DNA of 42,133 bases. Source: a virus. Positions 8,621-15,424 of the stretch are shown here, piece by piece (the stretch's first letter is position 1; each line of letters starts with the position of its first letter). Both the position numbers and the translations under genes were made by a program. The notes under the pieces are model-generated. The model made no database searches. It was given only the letters and a program-made list of their open reading frames with translations, and was not told the DNA's origin. The DNA is taken from positions 1 through 42,133 of IMG/VR virus record IMGVR_UViG_3300042309_002892; one strand, 5' to 3'.

Positions 8621-8832
8621 GCGACGCCGAAGCCCGCCTGCGGGTCCTCTCGCTTCTCGCCTCGGGCCGGGGCTGGGCGGCCTTGCAGCTCGGCCACCAG
8701 CTGGGCCTGTCGCGCACTGAGACGTCCCGCATCCTGCAGCAGCTCCGCTATCGGCATTTCGCCGTCCACGATGGCGCCTGGGCCGCGACCGAGCTGGGCC
8801 GGCGCCAGCTGGCCAGGATCCTCTCGCCATGA
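8617..8832 (+). CDS. small winged-helix protein
   Basis: The 71-aa product is almost entirely a winged-helix domain: RVLSLLASGRGWAALQLGHQ forms helices 1-2, LSRTETSRILQQLRYRHF the recognition helix, and VHDGAWAATELGRRQLAR the wing and last helix. It resembles the MarR/ArsR fold. It overlaps both neighbours by ATGA and is a likely minor regulator or DNA-binding accessory. Confidence 0.72.
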   Translation: MSDAEARLRVLSLLASGRGWAALQLGHQLGLSRTETSRILQQLRYRHFAVHDGAWAATELGRRQLARILSP

Positions 8833-9179
8833 CCGAGGACCAGCTGCAGCTACTCGGCCGGCTAACGAAGGACGAGCTGCTGATCGCCATCACGACGCTG
8901 GTGCCGTTCGTCGACGATCGGCGGGTGGGCAGCGCGGTCCTGGATGCATTGGACGCTCGCACTACACGCCTCCGGGCAGCCTGGCAGGAGGCGCGCGCGG
9001 CGTCGAATGCAGCCCACGACGCATGGCGCGCCCGCCCCGTGAGCAACCGGCTGAGGGCCGAGTACCACACCGCATCATCCGCCGCCGACCGAGCTTTCGA
9101 CGCCACCGAGCGGGCGCATCGCGAATGGCAGCGCGCCTTCGCCTTTGGCCACGCTCCGACCGAGGGAGAACCGACATGA
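8829..9179 (+). CDS. hypothetical helical early protein
   Basis: The 116-aa product is predicted to be all helical. An alanine/arginine-rich central region (RAAWQEARAASNAAHDAWRA) could form a coiled coil. It sits directly before the GemA gene with a four-base overlap. No family is recognised. Confidence 0.66.
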   Translation: MTEDQLQLLGRLTKDELLIAITTLVPFVDDRRVGSAVLDALDARTTRLRAAWQEARAASNAAHDAWRARPVSNRLRAEYHTASSAADRAFDATERAHREWQRAFAFGHAPTEGEPT

Positions 9180-9658
9180 CCGTCCGTCTCGCCACCGTCA
9201 ACTCGGCCAAGCCCGACAGGGCGATGCAGCTGCGCCGGACCGAGCTGGGGCTTATCCACAAGGGCGCGGCGAAGCTGAAGCTGACCGACGACAGCTATCG
9301 CGCCTTCCTGCGGAACCTGACGGGCAAGGAATCGTCCGCCAACATGTCCGGGGCCGAGCGTGGCGTGGTGATCGACCGCCTGCGCGAGCTGGGCGCGCTG
9401 GAGGCGCGGCAGACCTACAGGGCCAGCGTCGGCGGCGGCCAGGCGGGCATGGTGCGCGGCATGTGGGCCGAGCTGCGCCAGCTCGGCGCGCTGAAGGACG
9501 CGTCCGACGACGCGCTGGACGCATTCGTCCGCCGGCAGACCCGGGGCGACGTTGCTGCCGCCCGCTTCCTGCGCGAGCCGCACCAGGCCCGGCCGGTGAT
9601 CCAGGCGCTGAAGGACTGGATCGGCCGTGTGAAGGCCGGACAGGGGGACGCGGCATGA
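9176..9658 (+). CDS. GemA-like regulatory protein (DUF1018, Mu gp16 type)
   Basis: The 160-aa product matches the GemA/gp16 family of Mu-like phages. The signature is LGLIHKGAAKLKLTDDSYRA, then FLRNLTGKESSANMSGAERG at residues about 25-65, with a second conserved block at MVRGMWAELRQLGAL (about 97-111). In Mu, GemA modulates host gene expression and DNA topology. The start at 9176 is the ATG overlapping the preceding stop. It places the family signature at the expected distance from the N-terminus. Confidence 0.92.
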   Translation: MTVRLATVNSAKPDRAMQLRRTELGLIHKGAAKLKLTDDSYRAFLRNLTGKESSANMSGAERGVVIDRLRELGALEARQTYRASVGGGQAGMVRGMWAELRQLGALKDASDDALDAFVRRQTRGDVAAARFLREPHQARPVIQALKDWIGRVKAGQGDAA

Positions 9659-9924
9659 CGAAGGCCGAGCGAGAGGCCTTCTTCGACCAGGTGATCGCGC
9701 CCGAGCTGGGCCGGCTGGGCCAGCTGTGCGAGGAGCGCGGCATCTCGTTTCTGGCGATGGCGGAGTGGGCGCCTGGTAGCACAGCCCTGTCGCTGACCGC
9801 GCAGGCTGATCGCGGCGCCGCCATGCACTTGGCCATGTGGGCAGCGCGGTGCCGCGGCAACGCCGACGCCCTGATCGGCGAGATCGCCCGGCTGTGCCCG
9901 GCCGAAGGACAGACGGTCCAATGA
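9655..9924 (+). CDS. hypothetical early protein
   Basis: The 89-aa helical product follows the GemA-like gene with an ATGA overlap. The sequence (AEREAFFDQVIAPELGRLGQ, then EERGISFLAMAEW) looks like a compact helical domain with two conserved-looking cysteines near the end. No family is recognised. Confidence 0.66.
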   Translation: MTKAEREAFFDQVIAPELGRLGQLCEERGISFLAMAEWAPGSTALSLTAQADRGAAMHLAMWAARCRGNADALIGEIARLCPAEGQTVQ

Positions 9925-10121
9925 ATAGGCCGCTGCCCCATCCCCGCGAGCTGCGGGCCAACGGCACGCTGTGCAGCCGCTGCGGCGACCCGAAGCACGA
10001 CGTCTGCTACCGCGGCCGCCCGGCGCCCGGCCATCCCGAGCCCTGCCTGGCCTGCAGCACCAGCCTGCTGCGCCTGGAGCGTCTCCGCCGGGAACGCGAT
10101 GGAGAGCCGGACTATGCCTGA
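9921..10121 (+). CDS. small four-cysteine zinc-finger protein
   Basis: The 66-aa product contains CSRCGDPKHDVCY and EPCLACST, a CxxC...CxxC arrangement spanning about residues 18-45, followed by a very basic helix (SLLRLERLRRERDGE). The start overlaps the previous stop. It is probably a small zinc-binding nucleic-acid or RNA-polymerase contact protein; the role is unproven. Confidence 0.68.
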   Translation: MNRPLPHPRELRANGTLCSRCGDPKHDVCYRGRPAPGHPEPCLACSTSLLRLERLRRERDGEPDYA

Positions 10122-10374
10122 GATCACGGCGCCCGACATCTCGGCGCTGCTCGCCGGCGATCACGTCCAGCTGGTCGACCGGCTGGCCCAGGGCGTGATC
10201 CGGCACCCGCATTTCTACTGGTATTGGCGCCGCCTGCTGGTGCCGCTGGAGCAGGCCGGGCTGCTGCAGATCACCCCGGATCCGGATCCGAGGATCGGGC
10301 GGAAGCGGATCCACATCGCATGGACCGAGGCCGGGCGCGAGGCGCTGGCCGGAAAGGACGCGACCCATGGCTGA
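10114..10374 (+). CDS. small winged-helix-like protein
   Basis: The 86-aa product looks like a winged-helix unit: DISALLAGDHVQLVDRLAQG, then YWRRLLVPLEQAGLLQITPD as recognition helix and wing, and a C-terminal helix (TEAGREALAGK). The ATG at 10114 is preferred because GGAGAG lies about seven bases upstream; an in-frame ATG at 10099 is the alternative. It overlaps the next gene by eight bases. Confidence 0.65.
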   Translation: MPEITAPDISALLAGDHVQLVDRLAQGVIRHPHFYWYWRRLLVPLEQAGLLQITPDPDPRIGRKRIHIAWTEAGREALAGKDATHG

Positions 10375-11320
10375 GAACACCGGAATCGAGTGGGCCGACC
10401 ACACCTTCAACCCCTGGATCGGGTGCACGAAGGTCAGCCCCGCCTGCGACTTCTGCTACGCGGAGAACTTCGCCAAGCGGATCGGCCAAGCAGAGCTGTG
10501 GCAAGGCGAACGGCGGCTGACCGGGGATAGTAACTGGGCCCAGCCGCTGCGCTGGAACCGCAAGGCCGCGGCTGAGGGCCGGCGGTATCGGGTGTTCTGC
10601 GCGTCGTTGGCCGACGTGTTCGACAACCAAGTGCCGACAGCCTGGCGCGATCGGCTGTGGAAGCTGATCCACGACACCCCGCACCTGGACTGGCTGCTGT
10701 TGACCAAGCGGCCCCAGAACATCCGCAAGATGTTGCCGAGCACGAAGCACAACGGTGTCGCCTGGGGTCAGGGGTGGCCGAACGTCTGGCTCGGCACCAC
10801 CGTGGAGAACCAGGACGAGGCCGACCGCCGCATTCTGTGGCTGCTGGACATCCCGGCGCGCGTCCGGTTCCTCTCATGCGAGCCGCTGCTGGGCCCGGTC
10901 GACCTGACCCGGGTCATCTATCCGAAGTTCCGGCAGCAGCATGAGTATGATCCGTTCATCGCCTATGACGTGCTGCGCGGCCACATCATCGGCCCCGACG
11001 ACGTCGGCCAGGCCAAGATCGACTGGGTGATCTGCGGCGGCGAGAGTGGGCCGAAGGCACGGGCGATGCATCCGGACTGGTCCCGCGGCCTACGCGATCA
11101 GTGCCAGGCCGCCGGCGTGGCCTTCCTGTTCAAACAGCATGGCGAATGGATTGGGGTCCCCGATCTCCGCTTGCTCCCAGGAGGCTCCGGACCAGGGTTC
11201 GGCGATTTCGACCACGCCGGCTATGACGACGAGCACGAGGCGGTCCGCGTCGGCAAGAAGGCCGCCGGCCGGATGCTGGACGGCCGCACCTGGGACGAGT
11301 TCCCGAAGGTGGCCGCATGA
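10367..11320 (+). CDS. phage Gp37/Gp68 family protein (DUF5131), three-Cys motif
   Basis: The 317-aa product clearly belongs to the Gp37/Gp68 (DUF5131) family. The opening is IEWADHTFNPWIGCTKVSPA with C20, C27 and C30 in a C-x6-C-x2-C motif. Further blocks are DWLLLTKRP at about 108, VWLGTTVENQ at about 139, RFLSCEPLLGPVDL at about 166 and DWVICGGESGPKARAMHPDW at about 220. The fold and cysteine triad resemble iron-sulphur radical-SAM-like enzymes, but the reaction is not established. In other genomes such genes are often paired with a partner called TcmP, which is absent here. The next two genes (DUF4326 and a methyltransferase-like protein) overlap it and probably form one functional cassette. 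Confidence 0.9.
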   Translation: MAENTGIEWADHTFNPWIGCTKVSPACDFCYAENFAKRIGQAELWQGERRLTGDSNWAQPLRWNRKAAAEGRRYRVFCASLADVFDNQVPTAWRDRLWKLIHDTPHLDWLLLTKRPQNIRKMLPSTKHNGVAWGQGWPNVWLGTTVENQDEADRRILWLLDIPARVRFLSCEPLLGPVDLTRVIYPKFRQQHEYDPFIAYDVLRGHIIGPDDVGQAKIDWVICGGESGPKARAMHPDWSRGLRDQCQAAGVAFLFKQHGEWIGVPDLRLLPGGSGPGFGDFDHAGYDDEHEAVRVGKKAAGRMLDGRTWDEFPKVAA

Positions 11321-11691
11321 CTGGCCGCCCCAAGCGGATCCAGCTGCGTCGCACCCGGGGCTGGCGTCTTCCGCCCGGCACGGTGAAATGCGACCGCAGC
11401 ACCCGCTGGGGCAACCCGTGGCGGGTGACCTGGGATCCGGGGAACGGCTGGTGCGTCATCGATCCCGACTGGCTGGCCCAGCCCCGGCGCTACTTCTGCA
11501 AATCCCGCGAGAGTGCCCACCGGTTCGCCGTGCTGCGGTTTCGGCGCTGGTCGCGGTCGCCCCTGTCCTGGCCGGCCCGGCATGCGGCAGAGCTGCGCGG
11601 CCGCGACCTGGCCTGCTGGTGCGGCCCCGAGCTGCCCTGCCATGTCGACGTGCTGCTGGACCTGGCCAACGGGCCGGAGCGTGCGGCATGA
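11317..11691 (+). CDS. DUF4326 family protein
   Basis: The 124-aa product matches DUF4326. Typical features are RRTRGWRLPPGTVKCDRSTR and GNPW near the N-terminus, and a closing LRGRDLACWCGPELPCHVDV. The latter holds a CWC-x5-CH motif (C100, C102, C108, H109) that may bind metal. The biochemical role is unknown. It overlaps the Gp37/Gp68 gene upstream and the methyltransferase-like gene downstream by four bases each. Confidence 0.88.
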   Translation: MTGRPKRIQLRRTRGWRLPPGTVKCDRSTRWGNPWRVTWDPGNGWCVIDPDWLAQPRRYFCKSRESAHRFAVLRFRRWSRSPLSWPARHAAELRGRDLACWCGPELPCHVDVLLDLANGPERAA

Positions 11692-12314
11692 CCGGCCTGC
11701 TGTTCCCCGACCTGGTTCCGATGCTGCCGCCGGAGCGGCCGGCCCCGCGCTATGACCTGCGGAAGGAACCGCGCCGGCCACGGCATCGCGACGACTGGTA
11801 CTGCGAGCGGCCGCAGGCGGTGCTGAAGCTGCTGTTCGTCGAGCTGATCAAGGGGCCGGCGCTGGATCCGTGCTGCGGCCGCGGCAACATCCCGAAGATG
11901 CTCCGCGGCGCCGGGATCCAGTGCCTGGGGTCGGACATCCGCGACCGCGGCTTCGAAGGTGTGGTCGCCGACTTCCTGGACCCCGGCTTCAGGCTGCCGG
12001 CCGGCGTCAGGACCATCATGTACAACCCGCCCTTCCGCAACGCCCAGGCCTTCGTACAGCGGGCGCTGGGTCTCGGCGTCGACAAGGTCTGCGCCCTGCT
12101 GCCGTTGACCTTCCTGGAGGGCGGCAAGCGCTATCGCTGGTACATGGAGGGCGGCCTGGTCCGTGTGTGGGTGTTCTCGAGCCGCGAGAGCATGCCGCCG
12201 GGGGATCTCCTCGAGGCCGGCGAGATCGAGCCCGAAGGCGGCAAGAAAGCATTCGCCTGGTTCGTCTGGGAGCGCGGCTGGCGCGGCCCTTGGCAAGGGG
12301 GGTGGCTGCCGTGA
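11688..12314 (+). CDS. class I SAM-methyltransferase-like protein (NPPF type)
   Basis: The 208-aa product has an SAM-binding motif I (ALDPCCGRGNI, D60-G66), an acidic loop (GSDIRDRG) and the catalytic motif YNPPF (N113-F116) used by N6-adenine methyltransferases. A conserved LLPLTFLEGGKR follows. The small size leaves little room for a target-recognition domain, so specificity may come from a partner. In Mu the DNA-modification gene sits at the other end, so this position is unusual. DNA adenine methylation is the likeliest activity; a different methyl acceptor is possible. Confidence 0.82.
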   Translation: MTGLLFPDLVPMLPPERPAPRYDLRKEPRRPRHRDDWYCERPQAVLKLLFVELIKGPALDPCCGRGNIPKMLRGAGIQCLGSDIRDRGFEGVVADFLDPGFRLPAGVRTIMYNPPFRNAQAFVQRALGLGVDKVCALLPLTFLEGGKRYRWYMEGGLVRVWVFSSRESMPPGDLLEAGEIEPEGGKKAFAWFVWERGWRGPWQGGWLP

Positions 12315-12682
12315 CCGCAGGAGCCCCGAGGCCGCCGGCGCAGGTGCAACCGTATATCGAGATCATCGGGCTCGACGCTACGCTGGCGCTGGTGCAGGAG
12401 TTCGGCGGGGTGCGGGCCTATGTGGCGAAGGATCCGCCGGTCGACAGCAAGATGGTGAAGGCGATCGGCATGGCGGCGGCCGTGCGCCTCGGGAAGGCGC
12501 TGGGCGGGGAATCGCCGCGGATCCCGGTCGCCCGCGCCTGGCTGGTGCAGCACTATGCCAGCCTGAAATGGTCGGTGCCGCGCATCGCCCGCGAGCTGCG
12601 CATTGCCGATTTCTCCGTTCGTCGTATTCTGAGCCGGACGGCCACCACCAGGGCCGACCCCCGGCAAACCAGCCTGTTCTGA
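12311..12682 (+). CDS. Mor/C-like middle-late transcription activator
   Basis: The 123-aa product resembles the Mor/C family. Residues 14-50 form a helical dimerisation region (YIEIIGLDATLALVQEFGGV). A GGE-x4-IP strand motif (65-72) aligns with the GGG-x3-IP of Mu Mor. A C-terminal helix-turn-helix at about 80-110 (SLKWSVPRIARELRIADFSV) completes it. In Mu these proteins activate middle or late promoters, and here the gene is the last before the lysis operon. The GTG start overlaps the methyltransferase stop. Its own stop codon lies inside the first copy of the 31-bp palindromic element, which is a natural candidate binding site. Similarity is judged by eye and is moderate. Confidence 0.72.
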   Translation: MTAGAPRPPAQVQPYIEIIGLDATLALVQEFGGVRAYVAKDPPVDSKMVKAIGMAAAVRLGKALGGESPRIPVARAWLVQHYASLKWSVPRIARELRIADFSVRRILSRTATTRADPRQTSLF

Positions 12683-12710
12683 CCCTCCGGCCCACCATGG
12701 TGCGCCTGAT
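12680..12710 (+). promoter_or_regulatory. candidate late-activator operator, copy 1
   Basis: This 31-bp stretch is repeated at 20710-20740 with one mismatch, and no other copy was noticed in the window. Its core at 12689-12706 is an 18-bp palindrome with one imperfect pair, GGCCCACCATGGTGCGCC. It overlaps the stop of the Mor-like gene and lies 50-80 bp before the endolysin start. TGACCC and CCTGAT, 19 bp apart, might be promoter hexamers, but this is weak. Confidence 0.6.
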
Positions 12711-12736
12711 CCCGGGTCGCTAATCGCCGCATCCTG

Positions 12737-12755
12737 CGGGCTCAACCGGAGCCCG
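12737..12755 (+). promoter_or_regulatory. hairpin covering endolysin ribosome binding site
   Basis: CGGGCTC and GAGCCCG form a perfect 7-bp stem around the loop AACCG. The GGAG at 12748-12751, the only good Shine-Dalgarno sequence for the ATG at 12760, is partly inside the stem. The structure could delay endolysin translation. No U-run follows, so it is not a typical terminator. Confidence 0.45.
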
Positions 12756-12759
12756 TTGA

Positions 12760-13638
12760 ATGCCCCTTCAAGACCGTGCGAAAGCAGCGTTGCATCTGAT
12801 CCCGGCGGGCTTCCGCGGGATGGCGCGCGCCCGCAGCTCCGGCATTTTCGAGAGCCTGGCCGACGACCTGAAATGCGAGGTCGCGGCGATCCAGACCTTC
12901 GTCATCGTCGAGGCCGGCGGCGCCGGCTTCATGAAGGACGGGCGCCCGAAGATCCTGTACGAGCGCCACCGCTTTCGGAAGCTGACCGGCGGCCGGTTCG
13001 ACCGGGTCAATCCCAGCATCAGCAATGCGAGCCCGGGGGGGTATCTCGGCGGGGCCGCCGAGTATTCGCGGATGGGCGAAGCCTATGCCCTCGACCCCGT
13101 GGCGGCCGTGATGTCGGCCAGCTGGGGCTGCGTACAGATAATGGGCGAACGCCATGAGATGGCCGGCTATGTGCTGCCGGGGGCGATGATCGGAGCCTTC
13201 TGCGACTACGAGGACGCCCAGCTCCAGGGCTTCGCCAATTTCATTCGGTCGGCCGGGCTGCAGCCGGCCCTGCAGGACAAGGTCTGGCTGCGCCTGTCGG
13301 ACGGCTGGAACGGCAAGGGCGGCCGGGCGAACGGCTATCCCGCCAAGCTGGCGGCGACCTATGCCCGCCAGCTGGCGGTCGCCCAGGATCCGGAGAATAC
13401 CGAGCGGCACGACATCGTCGAGATCCAGGCGATGCTGAACCTGCTCGGCTATGGACCGCTGGCGGTCGATGGCTGGTTCGGCGCCAAGAGCCGCGCCGCG
13501 GCCTATCGCTACCGCCAGGACCACAACCTGACCGGGCTGAGCATGCTGGGCCCGGACATGCGCGCGGCGCTGTACGAGGGCATCCCCGTGCCGCCGCCCC
13601 TCCCGGCCGCCAGGCGCGGCCACAACCCCGAGGTATGA
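12760..13638 (+). CDS. endolysin: N-acetylmuramidase with peptidoglycan-binding domain
   Basis: This is the lysis enzyme that cleaves peptidoglycan. The 292-aa product has an N-acetylmuramidase domain (DUF3380) at about residues 25-205. The probable catalytic E51 lies in FVIVEAGGAGF, followed by ILYERHRFRKLTGG and the ASWGCVQIMGERHEMAGY block. A peptidoglycan-binding-1 domain occupies about 215-275 (IVEIQAMLNLLGYGPLAVDG). There is no signal peptide, so release needs a holin. It is the first gene after the regulatory gap and heads the lysis cluster. Confidence 0.93.
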   Translation: MPLQDRAKAALHLIPAGFRGMARARSSGIFESLADDLKCEVAAIQTFVIVEAGGAGFMKDGRPKILYERHRFRKLTGGRFDRVNPSISNASPGGYLGGAAEYSRMGEAYALDPVAAVMSASWGCVQIMGERHEMAGYVLPGAMIGAFCDYEDAQLQGFANFIRSAGLQPALQDKVWLRLSDGWNGKGGRANGYPAKLAATYARQLAVAQDPENTERHDIVEIQAMLNLLGYGPLAVDGWFGAKSRAAAYRYRQDHNLTGLSMLGPDMRAALYEGIPVPPPLPAARRGHNPEV

Positions 13639-13639
13639 C

Positions 13640-14161
13640 GTGAAGATCTTCCGGTTTCTCGGATGGTTCCTGCTGGCCGCCGTCTGCGCGGCGCCGATCG
13701 CCCTGTCGCTGGCGTCGCTCCCGGCCATGGCGGCCGACGGCACCACCGTCGATTTCTCGCCGACGGCGGCGCTGCTCGGCCAGTACCTGGTGGTCGCGAT
13801 CGAGGGCCTGGTCGGCTTCGCGATCGCCTGGGCGTTGCGCTGGCTGCACCTGGACGGCAACACCAAGGCGCAGCAGCTGGCGGACCAAGCGCGGGCAGCG
13901 CTGCATGGCGCGGTCGAGAACGGCATCAGTCGGGCGTTGGCCGCCGTTGGGGGCTCGATTTCGTCCGTCGACGTGCACAACCAGGTGCTGGCCTCCGTTC
14001 TCGGCTATGCCCAGACGAATGCAGCGTCCGCCTTCGATCGGCTCGGCGCCTCGCCCGGCGAGCTGAGCAAGCTGATCGAGGCAAGGCTGGGGGAACGCGG
14101 CCAGCCGCTGACCTTCGTGCCGGCGCGCCAGGCGCAACCCCTGGCGGCGGCGCCGGCGTGA
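13640..14161 (+). CDS. putative holin (two-span membrane protein)
   Basis: The 173-aa product has a hydrophobic N-terminus (residues 5-32, FLGWFLLAAVCAAPIALSLA) that may be a signal anchor, and a second membrane span at about 46-66 (LGQYLVVAIEGLVGFAIAWA). A soluble helical C-terminal domain follows. Position between endolysin and spanin genes makes a holin the best call, although the long C-terminal domain is unusual for a small holin. The GTG at 13640 lies two bases after the endolysin stop. Confidence 0.7.
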   Translation: MKIFRFLGWFLLAAVCAAPIALSLASLPAMAADGTTVDFSPTAALLGQYLVVAIEGLVGFAIAWALRWLHLDGNTKAQQLADQARAALHGAVENGISRALAAVGGSISSVDVHNQVLASVLGYAQTNAASAFDRLGASPGELSKLIEARLGERGQPLTFVPARQAQPLAAAPA

Positions 14162-14358
14162 TCGGCGACATCCTCAAAGGGCTGGCCGCGTGGTTCAAGG
14201 CCGCGCTGCCGGCCCTTCTCGGCTATCTGGCGGGCCAGGCGCGCGCCAACGAAAAGCAGGCGCGGAGCGATGCGGACACCCTGGCGGAACAGAACGATAT
14301 CGGCGCCCGCGCTCCTGTTGGTCGGCGCCGCATCCTTGACTGGATGCGGGGGGCCTAG
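14158..14358 (+). CDS. i-spanin-like (Rz) small membrane protein
   Basis: The 66-aa product has an amphipathic to hydrophobic N-terminal half (LKGLAAWFKAALPALLGYLA) followed by a charged helical tail (QARANEKQARSDADTLAEQN). This suits a short inner-membrane spanin. A lipoprotein gene is nested in another frame over its 3' half, the classic Rz/Rz1 arrangement. It starts with GTG overlapping the holin stop. The assignment rests mainly on context. Confidence 0.6.
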   Translation: MIGDILKGLAAWFKAALPALLGYLAGQARANEKQARSDADTLAEQNDIGARAPVGRRRILDWMRGA

Positions 14359-14497
14359 CGTGTGCCCGGCCTTCCCACCCGCCGGACCGACGGCAGCGGC
14401 CGAGTTCGAACGGCATGCAGACGACATGCCGGCGACGGAGGAGTGGTTCGAGCGCCTCCATCACCTGGACCAGCAGCTGGCGGTGTGCCGTGGCTGA
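14270..14497 (+). CDS. o-spanin-like (Rz1) lipoprotein, nested
   Basis: The 75-aa product has a signal peptide with a lipobox, SAPALLLVGAASLTGC. Cleavage before the cysteine at residue 26 would leave a short periplasmic lipoprotein with a Pro-rich start (PAFPPAGP) and a helical end. The gene begins inside the Rz-like gene in a different frame and extends past it. Outer-membrane anchoring and pairing with the inner-membrane spanin would fuse the membranes at lysis. The ATG is poorly spaced from a GGAG, so the exact start is uncertain. Confidence 0.72.
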   Translation: MRTPWRNRTISAPALLLVGAASLTGCGGPSVCPAFPPAGPTAAAEFERHADDMPATEEWFERLHHLDQQLAVCRG

Positions 14498-14711
14498 TCC
14501 GATCGACCAGGCCAATGAATTGAGCGAGCGCCTCCGGACCGAGGCGCTCGCCGAGCAAAGGCAGCTCGCCCGGCAGCGAGCGCTGCGGCCGTCAAGGCCG
14601 GACTGCCTCGAATGCGGCGAGGAGATTCCGGCCAAGAGACAGGCCCTGGGGGGCGTGACGCGCTGCGTCGTCTGCGAAGCGCTGGTGGAAGCAACGGGAG
14701 GGGGGCGGTGA
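14490..14711 (+). CDS. DksA/TraR-type C4 zinc-finger protein
   Basis: The 73-aa product is a small TraR/DksA-like protein. An acidic N-terminal helix (DPIDQANELSERL, preceded by GTG) is followed by the C4 zinc finger C39-x2-C42-x16-C59-x2-C62 (DCLECGEEIPAKRQ and TRCVVCE). Phage and plasmid TraR-like proteins bind in the RNA polymerase secondary channel and alter promoter choice, so a role in late host takeover is plausible. The GTG at 14490 is chosen because it overlaps the spanin stop and gives the usual family length. Confidence 0.9.
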   Translation: MADPIDQANELSERLRTEALAEQRQLARQRALRPSRPDCLECGEEIPAKRQALGGVTRCVVCEALVEATGGGR

Positions 14712-15115
14712 TGCCGGATTGGATGAGGGAGTGGTGGCCGGCCTTTGCGGTGGTGGCGAGCGTGTTGTCGCCGCTGCTGATCGGGTGGATCGGCTGGTCG
14801 ATGCAGCAGCGCTTCGTGACCCGCGGCGACCATGACCAGTCGGTCAAGGACCGCAACACGAGCTTCGCAGGGCTGGAGCTGCAGATCGACGCCCACCAGG
14901 CCAAGACGTCGGAGCGCCTGGCCGGGACGGAGACGCGCCTGGCGCTGGTGGAGCGCGAGATCAGCCACCTGCCGACCCGGCACGATTTCGAGCGCCTGGC
15001 CGGCAGCATCGCCAGGGTGGAGACCGATGTCGGCAAGCTGCAGACCGGCGTCGACGGCATGAGCGAGAGCCTCAGCCGGATCACCGATCACCTGATGAGC
15101 GGGAGCGCGCGATGA
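14711..15115 (+). CDS. DUF2730 membrane-anchored coiled-coil protein
   Basis: The 134-aa product has one N-terminal membrane span (residues 10-30, AFAVVASVLSPLLIGWIGWS) and a long coiled-coil tail containing repeated ERL/TRL heptad-like segments (AKTSERLAGTETRLALVERE). This matches DUF2730, commonly found before the terminase genes in Mu-like phages. The function is not established; a spanin-like or anchoring role is possible. Confidence 0.85.
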   Translation: MPDWMREWWPAFAVVASVLSPLLIGWIGWSMQQRFVTRGDHDQSVKDRNTSFAGLELQIDAHQAKTSERLAGTETRLALVEREISHLPTRHDFERLAGSIARVETDVGKLQTGVDGMSESLSRITDHLMSGSAR

Positions 15116-15420
15116 GCTTCGCCGAGGCGATCGCCAAGAGCCGGCGCCTGGCCGTCCTTCGCCTTGTCGCCGAGGCTGAGGGCAGCTGCAACGAAAGCGT
15201 CGTCAAGACCGGTCTGGGTGCGCTCGGCTTCGTCGGCCGCCAGGCGACGGCCGAGGCGGTGCGGTCGGACCTGGAGTTCCTGCGCGACTGCGGTCTGCTG
15301 ATCCACACCTGGTACGACGGCCGGGTGCTGGTGGTGACGCTGACCCGGCGCGGCGAGGACTACCTGCACCGCGAGGCCGAGCCGATCGACGGCATCGACT
15401 ATCCCCGCCTGGGGAGGTAG
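15112..15420 (+). CDS. Mu gp26-like winged-helix protein
   Basis: The 102-aa product is a winged-helix-like protein typical of the slot before the small terminase gene. RRLAVLRLVAEAEGSCNESV is the first helix pair, AVRSDLEFLRDCGLL the recognition helix, and VLVVTLTRRGEDYLHRE the wing and last helix. It overlaps the DUF2730 gene by four bases and precedes the terminase operon by four bases. It probably binds DNA. Confidence 0.78.
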   Translation: MSFAEAIAKSRRLAVLRLVAEAEGSCNESVVKTGLGALGFVGRQATAEAVRSDLEFLRDCGLLIHTWYDGRVLVVTLTRRGEDYLHREAEPIDGIDYPRLGR

Positions 15421-15424
15421 CGCC

